A stretch of DNA of 64,000 bases, from positions 124,001 through 188,000 of the forward strand of contig JACKPL010000004.1 of NCBI GenBank assembly GCA_024233545.1, given 5' to 3'. How positions within the stretch are numbered: position 1 is the first letter of the stretch; each line of letters opens with the position of its first letter. Below, piece after piece: positions 35,845-46,000 of this stretch. The notes below the pieces were generated by a model that had not been told where the DNA came from, did not search any database, and saw only the letters and a program-made list of their open reading frames with translations. This DNA comes from a bacterium. GTDB lineage: Bacteria; Auribacterota; Auribacteria; Auribacterales; Auribacteraceae. The position numbers and the translations under genes were made by a program.

Positions 35845-36951
35845 TTATAGATATCTCTTAAAATCAGGATTGCCGTCAAGGATTTGTACAATCTTTTTTA
35901 CGTCTTGCGCATTATTCTTATTGCATACCAAAACGGCATCATCGGTAACAACCACAATTAAATCTTTAATTCCTACTCCGGCAAGAATTTTCTTATCAGA
36001 AACCATCAAACAATTATCAATTTCATGCGCAATACAGTTCCCCTTCAGAACATTGCCTCTTTCATCGTTGGGAAAATGTTTTGCTACGGAATCCCATGCT
36101 CCAACATCATCCCAATCGAACGTACTTTTGGCACATACGACATTACCCGCCTTCTCCATAATACCATAGTCAATTGAAATATTTTGCATCGAAGGATAGC
36201 ATTCACCAATACATTTTTGAATTTCTTCGGCATTTCGCGAACTAAAAGCATTTACAAACCGATGATAAGCATTATAGATGTCAGGCAGATAGCGCTGAAG
36301 GTCGCGCACAAACACTTCCGACCTCCACACAAACATTCCGCTATTCCATAAATATTCGCCGGATTTTAAATATCTTTCTGCAATTTCATGCATCGGTTTT
36401 TCTTTAAAACTTTTTACCGTAAAGAATTCTGTTTCACTTTGACTTTTTTGCCGCTCACCACAATGAATATACCCATACCCTGTCGAAGGAAAATGAGGTT
36501 CAATCCCGATAGTAAACAATGCGTCTTCACTGACAGCATAAGATATGACGTCTTCCAAGGTTCGAGTAAATGATGCCGTCTGGTGAATAACATGATCTGC
36601 CGGCAAAACCACCATTACTGCATGGGGGTTTTGAACACTGCAATATGCGGCGGCAAGAGCAATACACGGCGCGGTATTTCGCCCGCATGGTTCTCCAATG
36701 ATATTTTCGCCTATAAACTCAGGTAGTACCGCTTTAATAGCAGGAACTTGAGATTGGTTTGCAACAATAATCATATTTTCAATCGGCACAATCGAGTTGA
36801 TTCGATTAACCGTTTCTTCAAGCATGGTTTTATCTGAAACTATCGGCAATAATTGTTTCGGAGTATCAATGCGGCTTTTCGGCCAAAACCGTTCGCCTCT
36901 GCCGCCAGCCATAATTACAACAAAAACATTTTTATCCATAATAACTGCCAT
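35845..36951 (-). CDS. manC: Mannose-1-phosphate guanylyltransferase
   Basis: ManC makes GDP-mannose from GTP and mannose-1-phosphate for glycan synthesis. The 368-residue single-domain protein has VIMAGGRGERFWPKSR, the FVEKP-equivalent SFKEKPMHE, LWNSGMFVWR and DWDDVGAWDS. It lacks the C-terminal phosphomannose isomerase cupin of the bifunctional form. Starts at 36951 or 36939 (MDKNVFVVIM) are both possible. It follows trpA after five bases, an unusual partner for tryptophan genes, and gives a sugar donor for the envelope glycans predicted elsewhere in the window. Confidence 0.93.
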   Translation of the reverse strand: MAVIMDKNVFVVIMAGGRGERFWPKSRIDTPKQLLPIVSDKTMLEETVNRINSIVPIENMIIVANQSQVPAIKAVLPEFIGENIIGEPCGRNTAPCIALAAAYCSVQNPHAVMVVLPADHVIHQTASFTRTLEDVISYAVSEDALFTIGIEPHFPSTGYGYIHCGERQKSQSETEFFTVKSFKEKPMHEIAERYLKSGEYLWNSGMFVWRSEVFVRDLQRYLPDIYNAYHRFVNAFSSRNAEEIQKCIGECYPSMQNISIDYGIMEKAGNVVCAKSTFDWDDVGAWDSVAKHFPNDERGNVLKGNCIAHEIDNCLMVSDKKILAGVGIKDLIVVVTDDAVLVCNKNNAQDVKKIVQILDGNPDFKRYL

Positions 36952-36956
36952 TGATT

Positions 36957-37751
36957 TTATCTTAATGGTTTTAGTAAATCATTTACAAAATTCGCAACTT
37001 TCTTTGGGCCAAGCGGATCATTTCGATATTCTTTGATTCTGCGAACAATAGCGCTTCCAACAACAACGGCATCTCCATACCCGGAAACCTGTTTTACTTG
37101 CTCCGGATTCGACACGCCAAAACCGATAGCTACTGGTTTTTCTGTTTTTGATTTTATAAAATTGACATTTTTTTTAATTTCTGAATCAATATTAGATTGT
37201 TCCCCCGTCACACCTGTATGCGATACATAATAGATGAATCCTGTGGATAAACGAACAATCTCATCCAGCCGGCTATTTTCAGTTGTCGGCGATACAATAA
37301 AAATCATATCAAGATTGTTTCTCATTATAACGGGATAAATCTCCAAAGATTCTTCAGGAGGCAGATCAAGAATCAATACTCCATCAATACCTGCATCGCT
37401 GGCATCTTTTGCGAAATTCTCAATACCGTATTGAAAAACAGGATTCAGATAGGTAAAAAGAACAAGAGGAATTTTATTTGTTTTTCGCACCCGTTTAATT
37501 ATTTCAAAAATGTGACTAATTGAAGTGTTGTGTTCAAGAGCACGCTCAACAGCTTCTTGAATAACAGGCCCATCGGCTAGAGGGTCGGAAAAAGGCACGC
37601 CGATTTCGAGAATATCAACACCGATACAACTTAACTCCTGAATTAAATTTTCAGTAAACTCTAATGTTGGGTCTCCGGCAGTAATATACGCAATAAAACC
37701 TTTACGGTTTTTTACTTTTAGGGAATTAAATATTTCGACAATTCTAGACAT
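36957..37751 (-). CDS. trpA: Tryptophan synthase alpha subunit
   Basis: TrpA cleaves indole-3-glycerol phosphate and passes indole to TrpB. The sequence has [33 protein letters not shown] with the catalytic Glu and Asp, [12 protein letters not shown] and [12 protein letters not shown]. An in-frame ATG at 37769 lies six codons upstream, but I chose 37751. It has AAAGG eight bases before it, starts at MSRIVEIF as in other TrpA proteins, and overlaps trpB by eight bases. It is the fourth gene of trpCFBA and is followed by manC. Confidence 0.95.
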   Translation of the reverse strand: MSRIVEIFNSLKVKNRKGFIAYITAGDPTLEFTENLIQELSCIGVDILEIGVPFSDPLADGPVIQEAVERALEHNTSISHIFEIIKRVRKTNKIPLVLFTYLNPVFQYGIENFAKDASDAGIDGVLILDLPPEESLEIYPVIMRNNLDMIFIVSPTTENSRLDEIVRLSTGFIYYVSHTGVTGEQSNIDSEIKKNVNFIKSKTEKPVAIGFGVSNPEQVKQVSGYGDAVVVGSAIVRRIKEYRNDPLGPKKVANFVNDLLKPLR

Positions 37752-38949
37752 TTTTGCCTTTCTTTTCATTTAACAGCCTTTGCACTTCCAGCACATCTTT
37801 ATCACCTCGCCCCGATAGATTAACAACAGTAACCGTTCCTTTCGGAGGAGGATTTTTAAGTAAATATGCAACAGCATGCGCTGATTCCAATGCCGGTATA
37901 ATTCCTTCAAGTTCGCTCAATAAAAGAAAGGCTTGAAGCGCTTCATCATCTGTAACAGACACATATTTGCATCTGTCCGTTTCATGTAGAAAACTATGCT
38001 CAGGCCCAATAGCCGAATAGTCCAATCCTGCAGAAACAGAATGCGTTTCTTGAATTTGCCCTTGTGGATTTTGGAGAACAAATGTTTTTGCACCTTGAAA
38101 AACGCCAATTTTCCCTCCGGCAAAACGTGCCGCATGTTTTCCAGTATGTATACCGAAACCACCCGCCTCAACACCGATCATTTTGACTTCCGTATCATTT
38201 AAAAATGGATAAAAAAGACCGATCGAATTGCTTCCTCCGCCGACACATGCCACTAATAAATCCGGTAACCGCCCTTCGCAATCAAGTACTTGCTGTCGAG
38301 TTTCTCTTCCTATAACTGATTGAAAATCACGCACAATCATTGGAAATGGGTGCGGGCCGCATACCGAACCCAATATATAATGAGTCGTTTTTACATTTGT
38401 TACCCAATCGCGTAACGCTTCATTGATGGCATCCTTTAATGTTTTGGAACCTGATTCAACACCAATTACTTTTGTACCCAGTAACTGCATCCGAAATACA
38501 TTCAGCGACTGCCTGCGTATGTCTTCAGTACCCATGTATATATGGCACTCGACACCAAATTTTGCCGCAACAGTAGCAGTTGCAACACCATGCTGGCCAG
38601 CGCCGGTTTCGGCAACAATACGTTTCTTTTTCATCCTTAACGCAAGAAGAATTTGCCCAATTGCGTTATTTATTTTATGCGCTCCGGTATGACACAAATC
38701 TTCCCTCTTTAAATATATTTTTCCTCCGCCAATATATTCTGATAACCGAGATGCACAATAGAGAGGTGTAGGACGTCCAATATATGTTGCATTTAATCTG
38801 CTAATCTCTGCACAGAATGAAGAATCGTCTTTTAACGATAAATAGGTTTGTTCCAATTCTCTAAGCGCACTCATCAGCAACTCTGGAACAAACCTGCCCC
38901 CATACTGGCCGAAATATCCTTTTGAATCAGGGAAAATGGTGTGTTTCAT
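37744..38949 (-). CDS. trpB: Tryptophan synthase beta subunit
   Basis: TrpB condenses indole with serine using PLP. The 401-residue protein is of the TrpB1 type: [16 protein letters not shown] at the start, the PLP lysine in [30 protein letters not shown], the phosphate loop [10 protein letters not shown], and a C-terminal NLSGRGDKD. It overlaps trpF upstream by four bases and trpA downstream by eight, consistent with a tightly coupled alpha2-beta2 complex. Confidence 0.97.
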   Translation of the reverse strand: MKHTIFPDSKGYFGQYGGRFVPELLMSALRELEQTYLSLKDDSSFCAEISRLNATYIGRPTPLYCASRLSEYIGGGKIYLKREDLCHTGAHKINNAIGQILLALRMKKKRIVAETGAGQHGVATATVAAKFGVECHIYMGTEDIRRQSLNVFRMQLLGTKVIGVESGSKTLKDAINEALRDWVTNVKTTHYILGSVCGPHPFPMIVRDFQSVIGRETRQQVLDCEGRLPDLLVACVGGGSNSIGLFYPFLNDTEVKMIGVEAGGFGIHTGKHAARFAGGKIGVFQGAKTFVLQNPQGQIQETHSVSAGLDYSAIGPEHSFLHETDRCKYVSVTDDEALQAFLLLSELEGIIPALESAHAVAYLLKNPPPKGTVTVVNLSGRGDKDVLEVQRLLNEKKGKNV

Positions 38950-39584
38950 ACTGTATTCCTCACGTTATATGACGAAACAATTTTAAATAGGCTGTTCATT
39001 AAGTTACAATCCTTCTTGCCATGAGCAGATTCCACACCACTGCATACATCAATAACTTCCGGCGTGTAAGTCTTTAATAAATCCGATACATTCTTGGGAG
39101 TAATACCTCCCGCAATAATGATTTTTGTCTTCATAGATGTATCAATTTTATTTAAAAATTTCCAGTTAAATTGTTTACCGGTACCTCCATAAGAACACAC
39201 GTGATAGGTATCAAGCAAAAAATAATCTACCGGAAAAGAAGGCAGTTTTCCAATGTCTTCTTCAGTTTTAACCCGTATCGCTTTAATGAGTTTTTTCCAT
39301 CTCATTTGTTCGCAATATTCAATAGATTCATCACCATGCAATTGAATGCAATCAAGCCTGCACTGACTTACAACAGCCTTCACAACATCGGGGTTTTCAT
39401 TGACAAATACACCGACCATATGAATAAACGGAGGCATCATTTTGATGATATGCGCGGCATGTTCCGGTTCAATATACCGCGGGCTTCCGGAGAAAAAATT
39501 AAACCCGAGCGCCACTGCGCCGCACCGAACAGAAAGTAACGCATCTTCAATTGAAGTAATTCCACATATTTTAACACGTACCAT
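38946..39584 (-). CDS. trpF: Phosphoribosylanthranilate isomerase
   Basis: TrpF is a TIM barrel catalysing the Amadori rearrangement of phosphoribosylanthranilate to CdRP. Motifs visible are [16 protein letters not shown] with the catalytic Cys, [22 protein letters not shown] and [11 protein letters not shown]. The open frame extends to 39653, but the natural start is the ATG at 39584 (MVRVKICG). It overlaps trpC by 14 bases and gives about 212 residues, as usual for TrpF. The extra N-terminal codons lie wholly inside trpC. Confidence 0.93.
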   Translation of the reverse strand: MVRVKICGITSIEDALLSVRCGAVALGFNFFSGSPRYIEPEHAAHIIKMMPPFIHMVGVFVNENPDVVKAVVSQCRLDCIQLHGDESIEYCEQMRWKKLIKAIRVKTEEDIGKLPSFPVDYFLLDTYHVCSYGGTGKQFNWKFLNKIDTSMKTKIIIAGGITPKNVSDLLKTYTPEVIDVCSGVESAHGKKDCNLMNSLFKIVSSYNVRNTV

Positions 39585-40383
39585 ACCCAAGAACCCCAAA
39601 AATTTCATCGAACTGCTTGCCAATATCATCAGCCTGCATGAGACTTTCACCAATCAGGAGAGCATCAACATTTAATGAATTTAGATATACGACATCACGA
39701 GCTGTTTGTATCCCGCTTTCGCTAACCGAAATTATTCCTCGGGGAATTTTTTCTAACAGCCGTTCCGTAGTCTGTAAATCAACAGAAAACGTACGTAGGT
39801 CTCTATTGTTTATTCCAATGACGTCAACATGATCAAGAGCCAGTACTTTTTTTAAATCAGTATCATCGTGAATTTCAACAATATAACCCATTTGAAAAGA
39901 ATCACATAGTTGAATAAAATCATTCAGCTGTTTCGCAGAGAGAACAGAGGCTATAAGCAGAACTGCTCGGGCTCCCGCGATAAGTGCTTCTTTAATATGA
40001 TACGCATCGATGGTAAAATCTTTACGCAATATCGGAATAGTGAGAGTCTTTGATAACTCTCTGATATAGTCTAATGAGCCGTGAAAAAACTGCTCGTCTG
40101 TTAGGATAGAAATAGCATTAACTTTCTTTTCAACATATACTTGGGCAATCTCTTCATAATTGAAATTTTTTCGGATAATACCTTTTGAAGGCGATGCTTT
40201 TTTAATTTCAGCAATGATTTTAATCGGTTTATTGTTTTCTCGTTGAATAGCTGTTTTAAATATATTTTTTTTATACCTAAGGGACTGTTGATCAATACAT
40301 TGATCAAGCGTTCTTTCAGGATTGGTTTGTTTTCGGGTGGACAACTCCTGTTTTTTCACCTCTATAATTTTATCGAGAATCAT
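39571..40383 (-). CDS. trpC: Indole-3-glycerol phosphate synthase
   Basis: TrpC closes the ring of CdRP to indole-3-glycerol phosphate. The 270-residue barrel contains IIAEIKKASPSKGIIR, ILRKDFTIDAYHI, IGINNRDLRTFSVDLQ and SESGIQTARDV, which carry the catalytic Lys and Glu residues. It is the first gene of trpCFBA; trpE, trpG and trpD are absent from the window. The 5' side is a 370-base gap with no visible trp leader peptide or attenuator. Confidence 0.96.
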   Translation of the reverse strand: MILDKIIEVKKQELSTRKQTNPERTLDQCIDQQSLRYKKNIFKTAIQRENNKPIKIIAEIKKASPSKGIIRKNFNYEEIAQVYVEKKVNAISILTDEQFFHGSLDYIRELSKTLTIPILRKDFTIDAYHIKEALIAGARAVLLIASVLSAKQLNDFIQLCDSFQMGYIVEIHDDTDLKKVLALDHVDVIGINNRDLRTFSVDLQTTERLLEKIPRGIISVSESGIQTARDVVYLNSLNVDALLIGESLMQADDIGKQFDEIFGVLGYGTC

Positions 40384-40753
40384 TTTATGTGATGCTCCGG
40401 TATCTTCTATAATACATCTTTTGTCTCAAGCAAGTATAAACGGAAAGAAAACAAATACGCAAAGCTGAAACCGAACAATAACCCCTTTAAAGATCACTGT
40501 ATAAATTCCTATGGCTGAGCAAAAATCATCGTTCAAGAATTTAAGTGCTTTCTAAAATAGAAATATATCCAAACCGTTACACTTTTCAAAAAGCACTATT
40601 ATAACAAAGTTTACTAAAAAATCAATCGGAATGAACATTCTTCGCTGAAAGGAATGAAAACAGGAAAAAATCTTGAAAAGTATATTGTAAGACTATCAAA
40701 GCTTCAGGCACTTTTTTTATTAAAAAATTATTTATTGGGCGAAGAATGGTGTT
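40384..40753. other. Intergenic region upstream of trpC
   Basis: The 370-base AT-rich gap lies between the end of the DUF486 gene and trpC on the minus strand. I found no Trp-rich leader peptide, no attenuator-like stem with a T run, no T-box and no convincing promoter boxes, though a TATTAT near 40411 could be a -10 element. Confidence 0.5.
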
Positions 40754-41086
40754 TTAGTCCCACTTACTAAAAATGAAGAAAACCGATCCGATCATCAAGG
40801 CAAATCCCATAATATAATTCCATTTCAAACCTTCTTTTAAATAAAAAATGGAAAAAAGGCAAAATATAGTAAGCGTAATAACCTCCTGAATTGTTTTTAA
40901 CTGCGCGGCTGAAAAGTATCCATGCCCAATACGGTTAGCGGGCACTTGAAAACAATATTCAAAAAAGGCGATACCCCAACTTGTTATAATAACAATCCAA
41001 AGAGGAGACTCTTTGTACTTTAAGTGTCCATACCAAGCAAAAGTCATAAAAATATTAGAAATTATTAAAAGAATTACTGTATACAC
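40754..41086 (-). CDS. DUF486 family small membrane protein (DMT-like)
   Basis: This 110-residue four-helix membrane protein matches the DUF486/COG3169 family, distantly related to drug/metabolite transporters. Conserved blocks are ISNIFMTFAWYGHLKYKESP, WGIAFFEYCFQVPANRIG, AAQLKTIQEVITL and LKWNYIMGFALMIGSVFFIF. Function is unknown. The GTG start at 41086 shares one base with the SulP stop (TAGTG), so it is probably translated from the same message as the transporter. Confidence 0.87.
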   Translation of the reverse strand: MYTVILLIISNIFMTFAWYGHLKYKESPLWIVIITSWGIAFFEYCFQVPANRIGHGYFSAAQLKTIQEVITLTIFCLFSIFYLKEGLKWNYIMGFALMIGSVFFIFSKWD

Positions 41087-42759
41087 TACTCATCACCTGA
41101 TTGCATAACTATGTTCGATGAATGTAACAACGCTTTGTCAATATTTTGCAGAATATTATCTTTCCCGACAAGTTCAACAATACCGGATTTCTCTAATTTA
41201 TCAACAAGGTACTGCTTGATACCTGATAAAATAATGACAATATTCGATTTCTTGGACTGGAGAACAACTTGCCGCAACACATGCAAAGCAGTCGCATCAA
41301 TACTCGAAACATGACGCATTCGCAATATTCGAACTTTCGGATTATTCTCCACATTACTCATGGTCTCCATAAATGTAGAGGCCACACCGAAAAAAAACGG
41401 ACCGTTAATTTCGTACACTTCTACCCCAATTGGTATAACTTTTTTATTTAAAGCATCAGGATCATCCGGTTCATCACGGTCTTCTTCATCGAGGTATACT
41501 CCCTTTATCTCGTTAATACTTGTACATAATGACAAGCGATGAATAAATAACAATGCCGCAAGAACAATCCCTATCTCAATAGCAACAGTTAAATCAAAAA
41601 CGATAGTAAGCACAAAAGTCATTATTAAAACAATTGCATCATTGCGCGGCGCTTTGAGAATCATACCAAACGAATGCCATTCACCCATACGATATGCCAC
41701 AATGACGAGTATTCCCGCTAAACAAGAAAGAGGAATTAAAGATGCCCACTTCCCAAACAGAATCATTATCAACAGCAAAGTTACAACATGAACTATTCCT
41801 GCGACAGGAGTCCTTCCTCCGCTATGGACATTTGTTGCCGTCCTCGCGATCGCTCCTGTTGCAGGAATACCGCCAAATAGCGGCGATACAATATTTGCAA
41901 CGCCTTGCGCCACAAGTTCCATATTCGATCGATGTTTTCCTCCAATCATACCATCGGCAACAACAGCCGATAGAAGCGATTCTATGCCGGCAAGCAATGC
42001 AATCGTAAATGCCGCTCTTAAAAGACTATGCAGTGAATATATATCTAAGGATGGCAATTTTGGCAGGGGAATTTTATCAGGAATTGCTCCAAAACGAGTT
42101 CCGATTGTTTCAACAGGAATATCAAACCAATATACCACTAATGTTGTAAACACAATTGCAATAAAAGAACCGGGGAGCTTTCGGGAAATTCTCTTTGTAA
42201 AGAGAATAATAAAAATGGTACTGAGTGCAATTCCCAATGCAAAAGGATTCATCGTTGGAAAATTAAGAAAAAATAACCGCCATTTTTCAAAAAATTCTGC
42301 TGGGACTTCTCCCATATTAAGTCCTAAAAAATCTTTAATTTGCGAAGAAAAAATAATAACCGCAATGCCTGAAGTAAATCCAATTACAACAGGGTAAGGA
42401 ATAAACTTAATTGCCGATCCCAATCGGGCAAATCCCAATATACATAGAATTATGCCTCCTAAAAACGTTGCTATAAGAAGGCCCTCGGTACCATATTCTT
42501 GAACAATATTATAGACTATTACAACAAATGCCCCTGTCGGCCCGCCAATTTGTACCCTGCTTCCCCCTAACACAGAAATAATAAAACCTGCTATTATAGC
42601 AGTGACTAACCCTTTATCAGGAGAAACACCGGAAGCAATTGCAAAAGCAATACACAAAGGCAATGCTACAATCCCAACAATGACTCCAGCAATGAAATCT
42701 CCTTTAAACAGTGTCCATGAATAATCTTTAAGTGTATCAAACAATTTTGGTTTTAACAT
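41086..42759 (-). CDS. SulP-family anion transporter with STAS domain
   Basis: The 557-residue protein is a SLC26/SulP transporter. It has about 12-14 membrane helices beginning at GDFIAGVIVGIVALPLCIAF, the family segment GGSRVQIGGPTGAFVVIVYN, and ALLAGIESLLSAVVADGMIG. From about residue 435 a cytosolic STAS domain follows (ILRMRHVSSIDATALHVLRQ). Family members carry sulfate, bicarbonate, fumarate or other anions; the substrate cannot be read here. It ends by overlapping the DUF486 gene. Confidence 0.93.
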   Translation of the reverse strand: MLKPKLFDTLKDYSWTLFKGDFIAGVIVGIVALPLCIAFAIASGVSPDKGLVTAIIAGFIISVLGGSRVQIGGPTGAFVVIVYNIVQEYGTEGLLIATFLGGIILCILGFARLGSAIKFIPYPVVIGFTSGIAVIIFSSQIKDFLGLNMGEVPAEFFEKWRLFFLNFPTMNPFALGIALSTIFIILFTKRISRKLPGSFIAIVFTTLVVYWFDIPVETIGTRFGAIPDKIPLPKLPSLDIYSLHSLLRAAFTIALLAGIESLLSAVVADGMIGGKHRSNMELVAQGVANIVSPLFGGIPATGAIARTATNVHSGGRTPVAGIVHVVTLLLIMILFGKWASLIPLSCLAGILVIVAYRMGEWHSFGMILKAPRNDAIVLIMTFVLTIVFDLTVAIEIGIVLAALLFIHRLSLCTSINEIKGVYLDEEDRDEPDDPDALNKKVIPIGVEVYEINGPFFFGVASTFMETMSNVENNPKVRILRMRHVSSIDATALHVLRQVVLQSKKSNIVIILSGIKQYLVDKLEKSGIVELVGKDNILQNIDKALLHSSNIVMQSGDE

Positions 42760-42799
42760 ATTTTACTAACTTTTTGGTTGTATAAGTTCACTACGATAA

Positions 42800-42824
42800 A
42801 AGGCGAACCAAATAGGTTCGCCTT
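42800..42824 (-). terminator. Hairpin terminator after tRNA-His
   Basis: A perfect 10-bp stem AAGGCGAACC/GGTTCGCCTT (42800-42809 with 42815-42824) with a five-base loop lies 10 bases past the tRNA 3' end on the minus strand. The T tract behind it is short (four T), so it may be only moderately strong. Confidence 0.65.
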
Positions 42825-42834
42825 GATTTCAAAG

Positions 42835-42908
42835 GGTGAGTGAGCGGGTTCGAACCGCCGACCTTCTGGGCCACAACCAGACGCTCTAACCAACTGAGCT
42901 ACACCCAC
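42835..42908 (-). tRNA. tRNA-His (anticodon GTG)
   Basis: The minus-strand cloverleaf has acceptor GTGGGTG with CACTCAC (one G-U), D stem GCTC/GAGC, anticodon stem TCTGG/CCAGA around TTGTGGC, and T stem GGCGG/CCGCT around TTCGAAC. The anticodon is GTG (His). The base before position 1 is G (42909) and the discriminator is C, giving the G-1:C73 pair that histidyl-tRNA synthetase requires. CCA is not encoded. Confidence 0.96.
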
Positions 42909-42924
42909 CGCAAATTTTCCAAAC

Positions 42925-42953
42925 ATATTACATAAAGAATCATAATAACTCAA
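42925..42953 (-). promoter_or_regulatory. Promoter for tRNA-His
   Basis: On the minus strand TTGAGT (42948-42953), a 17-base spacer and TAATAT (42925-42930) lie 16 bases before the tRNA. Position and spacing fit a dedicated promoter. Confidence 0.6.
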
Positions 42954-42985
42954 TAAAATTCTTATATGCATCTCCGTAATATAAA

Positions 42986-43020
42986 TAAAACAGGGGCATA
43001 TTTATTATGCCCCTGTTTTA
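42986..43020 (-). terminator. Strong terminator after the giant surface protein gene
   Basis: A perfect 15-bp stem (42986-43000 with 43006-43020; core ACAGGGGCATA/TATGCCCCTGT) closes a five-base loop and runs into TTTTATTTAT on the minus strand. It lies 26 bases beyond the stop at 43046 and isolates the giant gene from tRNA-His. Confidence 0.9.
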
Positions 43021-43045
43021 TTACAGCACTTAATGCCGGTTTTTA

Positions 43046-46000
43046 TTACTTGACTTTTATATACAATGGTTTCGATACTGCACTATTTCCGCTACGATCA
43101 TACGCTTTGACCTCAACTTTTATCAATTCGCTGTTCGTATCTTTTGGAATCATATATGAGTATGCAAAAGTACCGACCTCACTATCGATTTGATAAACGC
43201 TTTCGTCATTCGCAAAAACTTCCACTTTTATAACACCTGCTGAATCATAAAAATCAACGAGCAGGTAGAGTGTCGTACCGGGTAAGTATCCATCAGCAAA
43301 ACGAGCTGAACTTCCCGTAGAAATAACGCTTACATAAGGAGCATGTTTCTCAGCAACTACATCTCTGTCCCAATTAACATTATCGACCATAATGGCTCCT
43401 TCAGCCTCATTATTAAATACTGTAAGGCTAATAGTACTATTGGAACCGGCATATTCTGCAACTGGAACGGAGAATCGCTTTGCTAGAGCTACGATTTCTA
43501 CCGCATCGTTGCTGGAAGCAGATGTCAACTCTACATCACCGCTATTGATTTTGACCATCATTTTTAGTGGGCCGTCAATGTCAATAGCAGAAGTATTAGT
43601 AATTGATACATAATAATCCATCGTTGAATTTGCCCGGTTGAAATGCCCTATTCGCTGTACAACGTTAAGCATCGGATCAATGATAGCTCTTTCACCCTCA
43701 ACTTCACCTTCAATATTCATACTAAAATCAAACCGAACGCCAGCATTCAGCTTAAACGAAAGAAGGAATGTTACAGCCTCGCCACTATCCAATGCCGAAT
43801 TAATAATAATATACGGATCAAGCAAAACGCCTGTTGTCTCAAGCTTACTATCGACCACAACAAACTCTTCTTGCCCGCCATTCGAACCCGCAAGATGAAC
43901 AATGACTTTCGGTTCTTTAGATAAGCGCACTTCGCTATCCATCAGATATGACACATCAAATAATAGGTATCTTGATTCAGCCGGAACAATAGCGTCATTG
44001 AGCCGCAAATACCCGTTTCCGTTAATCAAAGCGGAATAATTTCCTTCGATTGCTGATAAAGTATTGTACTCCCTAACAACGGATACTTGTCCTTCATATG
44101 CGAATCCTTCCAATGTCCCCGATTCAAATCCACCATTAATAATCGGCGGCACTTCTTGAACCTCATTTGAAGTACTGTCATCGTCACCCGGGGATAAATC
44201 CCCTTCACCGCCACCGCCACTTGTAATGGCAAATGGCATATGAGCATATAAGTTATCGTAATAATAATACTGAGGCCATTGATACAGTGCCCACAAATCA
44301 GTATCAATTTCTAAGTCAAACGCATGAATCTCATAATCTGATAATTCATATATGTTATTATAGAATAAAAATGTCGATTGAATACTTTCAATTGAACTGC
44401 CCGGAAATTCCATATTTTCCGCATAGTATTTTATTACATACTTGTAATACCGCGACAGCTCGTATTCTCGGGTCAGCAACGTTTCAAACGTATCAACGAC
44501 GGTGTCAGTACTATCATAGAATGTACCGTATACCTTTAAATAAATACCATAATTATAATAGGTAAGTTCCAAACGTACGGCATCAGCAATATTACCACCG
44601 TATCCGCCATAACCACCGTATCCGCCATAACCGCCTAATCCCAACTCATCATTGCCATCGCCAGGACCAAAAGTCAATGGACCACCGCCATAACCACCAT
44701 AACCACCCATATTCAGATCGATATAAATAACACCGGAATCCTCAAAATAAGTGATCTCCCTATATCCTAATGCATCATGCTGGATATATCCATATCCGCC
44801 ATATAAAGCCATACTGAAGTAATACCCTCCACGATATGACCATCCGACATTCTCTATTCCCGGATTGATTCCATTGGTATCGATCATTTCCATATATTCT
44901 GAATAGAGTACATGTACTTCGTCGCCAATAACTTTCAGTGCACCATTGACAGTAAACTGACCATTCTGTCCGCTTAATATTTCATCAGATGCAACAATAT
45001 CATTCGTGCTTACCGGGAAACCGGACGGAATAATAGACAATGGTGTTAACCTCATGAGGAACAGTTTAAAGCTATAGACTTGTGTATCATATCGCGTGTA
45101 GAGAACAACCAATTCATTTTCATTATCGAATTCGCATTCAAGAGCGGTAAAATATGAACTCGTCCTACTTTGATTGTTAAATGATTGAATCATACTCGTA
45201 TCAATCATTGTTTCGCCGGTTGTTCCATTGATCATTTTGTAATACACTTCATAAATACTCGACGTGTTCGGATAACGAGTCCACACAGCATGCACATTGC
45301 CATCGTTGTCAACCGCAATATCCAAAGCTTTCATGTATGCATAAGAAGAAGAAATCGATGTATCGGAATACAACGTCATTTCAGGGATAAGAACATTGCC
45401 GTCGTTATCTAATTTCGTATATTTAATACTCGCAAGATATGCGTTTCGATTATCTTCAATCCATGCAATATGCGCATTATCCGAATCATCAACATCAATT
45501 CGTGCACAATAATTGTAGGATATCGGATTACCGAGCCCGCCAGCATCCATGGCATTGAGAACCGTTGTGTTCGTAATGATCTCATTATCAACGTCAACAA
45601 CAACATGTTGCACATCGGGATCATAGAATAATGTATACACAAAATGCTGTCGGTCTCCGCTATCTTTGTCCGAATCAATTTGCTTCAATTTATAGCTCTG
45701 ATAATAACTGAAATAGGACTCTAATTTCGTCTCAATTGGCATCGTACCATCATTATCTAAGAAGAAATAGGACAGATGCGGGCCTCCAGTTTGATCTTCA
45801 TGTATCATTAACGTTCCAACGCCATTGCCTGAACGTTCAATAACCATTTGATAATACCGTTCACTTCCTGTAGTAGGTATTACAACCTGATGGTAATCAT
45901 CAGACTCAATTGTCTCATCTGTTCCGTCGATAAGAACTTCTATAACATCGGGAACGAATCCTGTCGAATCGGTATTGATATTTGCCGGATTTAACCCGAA

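Noticed and set aside
39585..39653. N-terminal extension of trpF
   Set aside because: These codons lie within trpC, are not family-like, and the ATG at 39584 gives the standard TrpF start.
40384..40753. Trp attenuator or T-box upstream of trpC
   Set aside because: No Trp-codon leader peptide, no terminator/antiterminator stems and no T-box consensus could be found.
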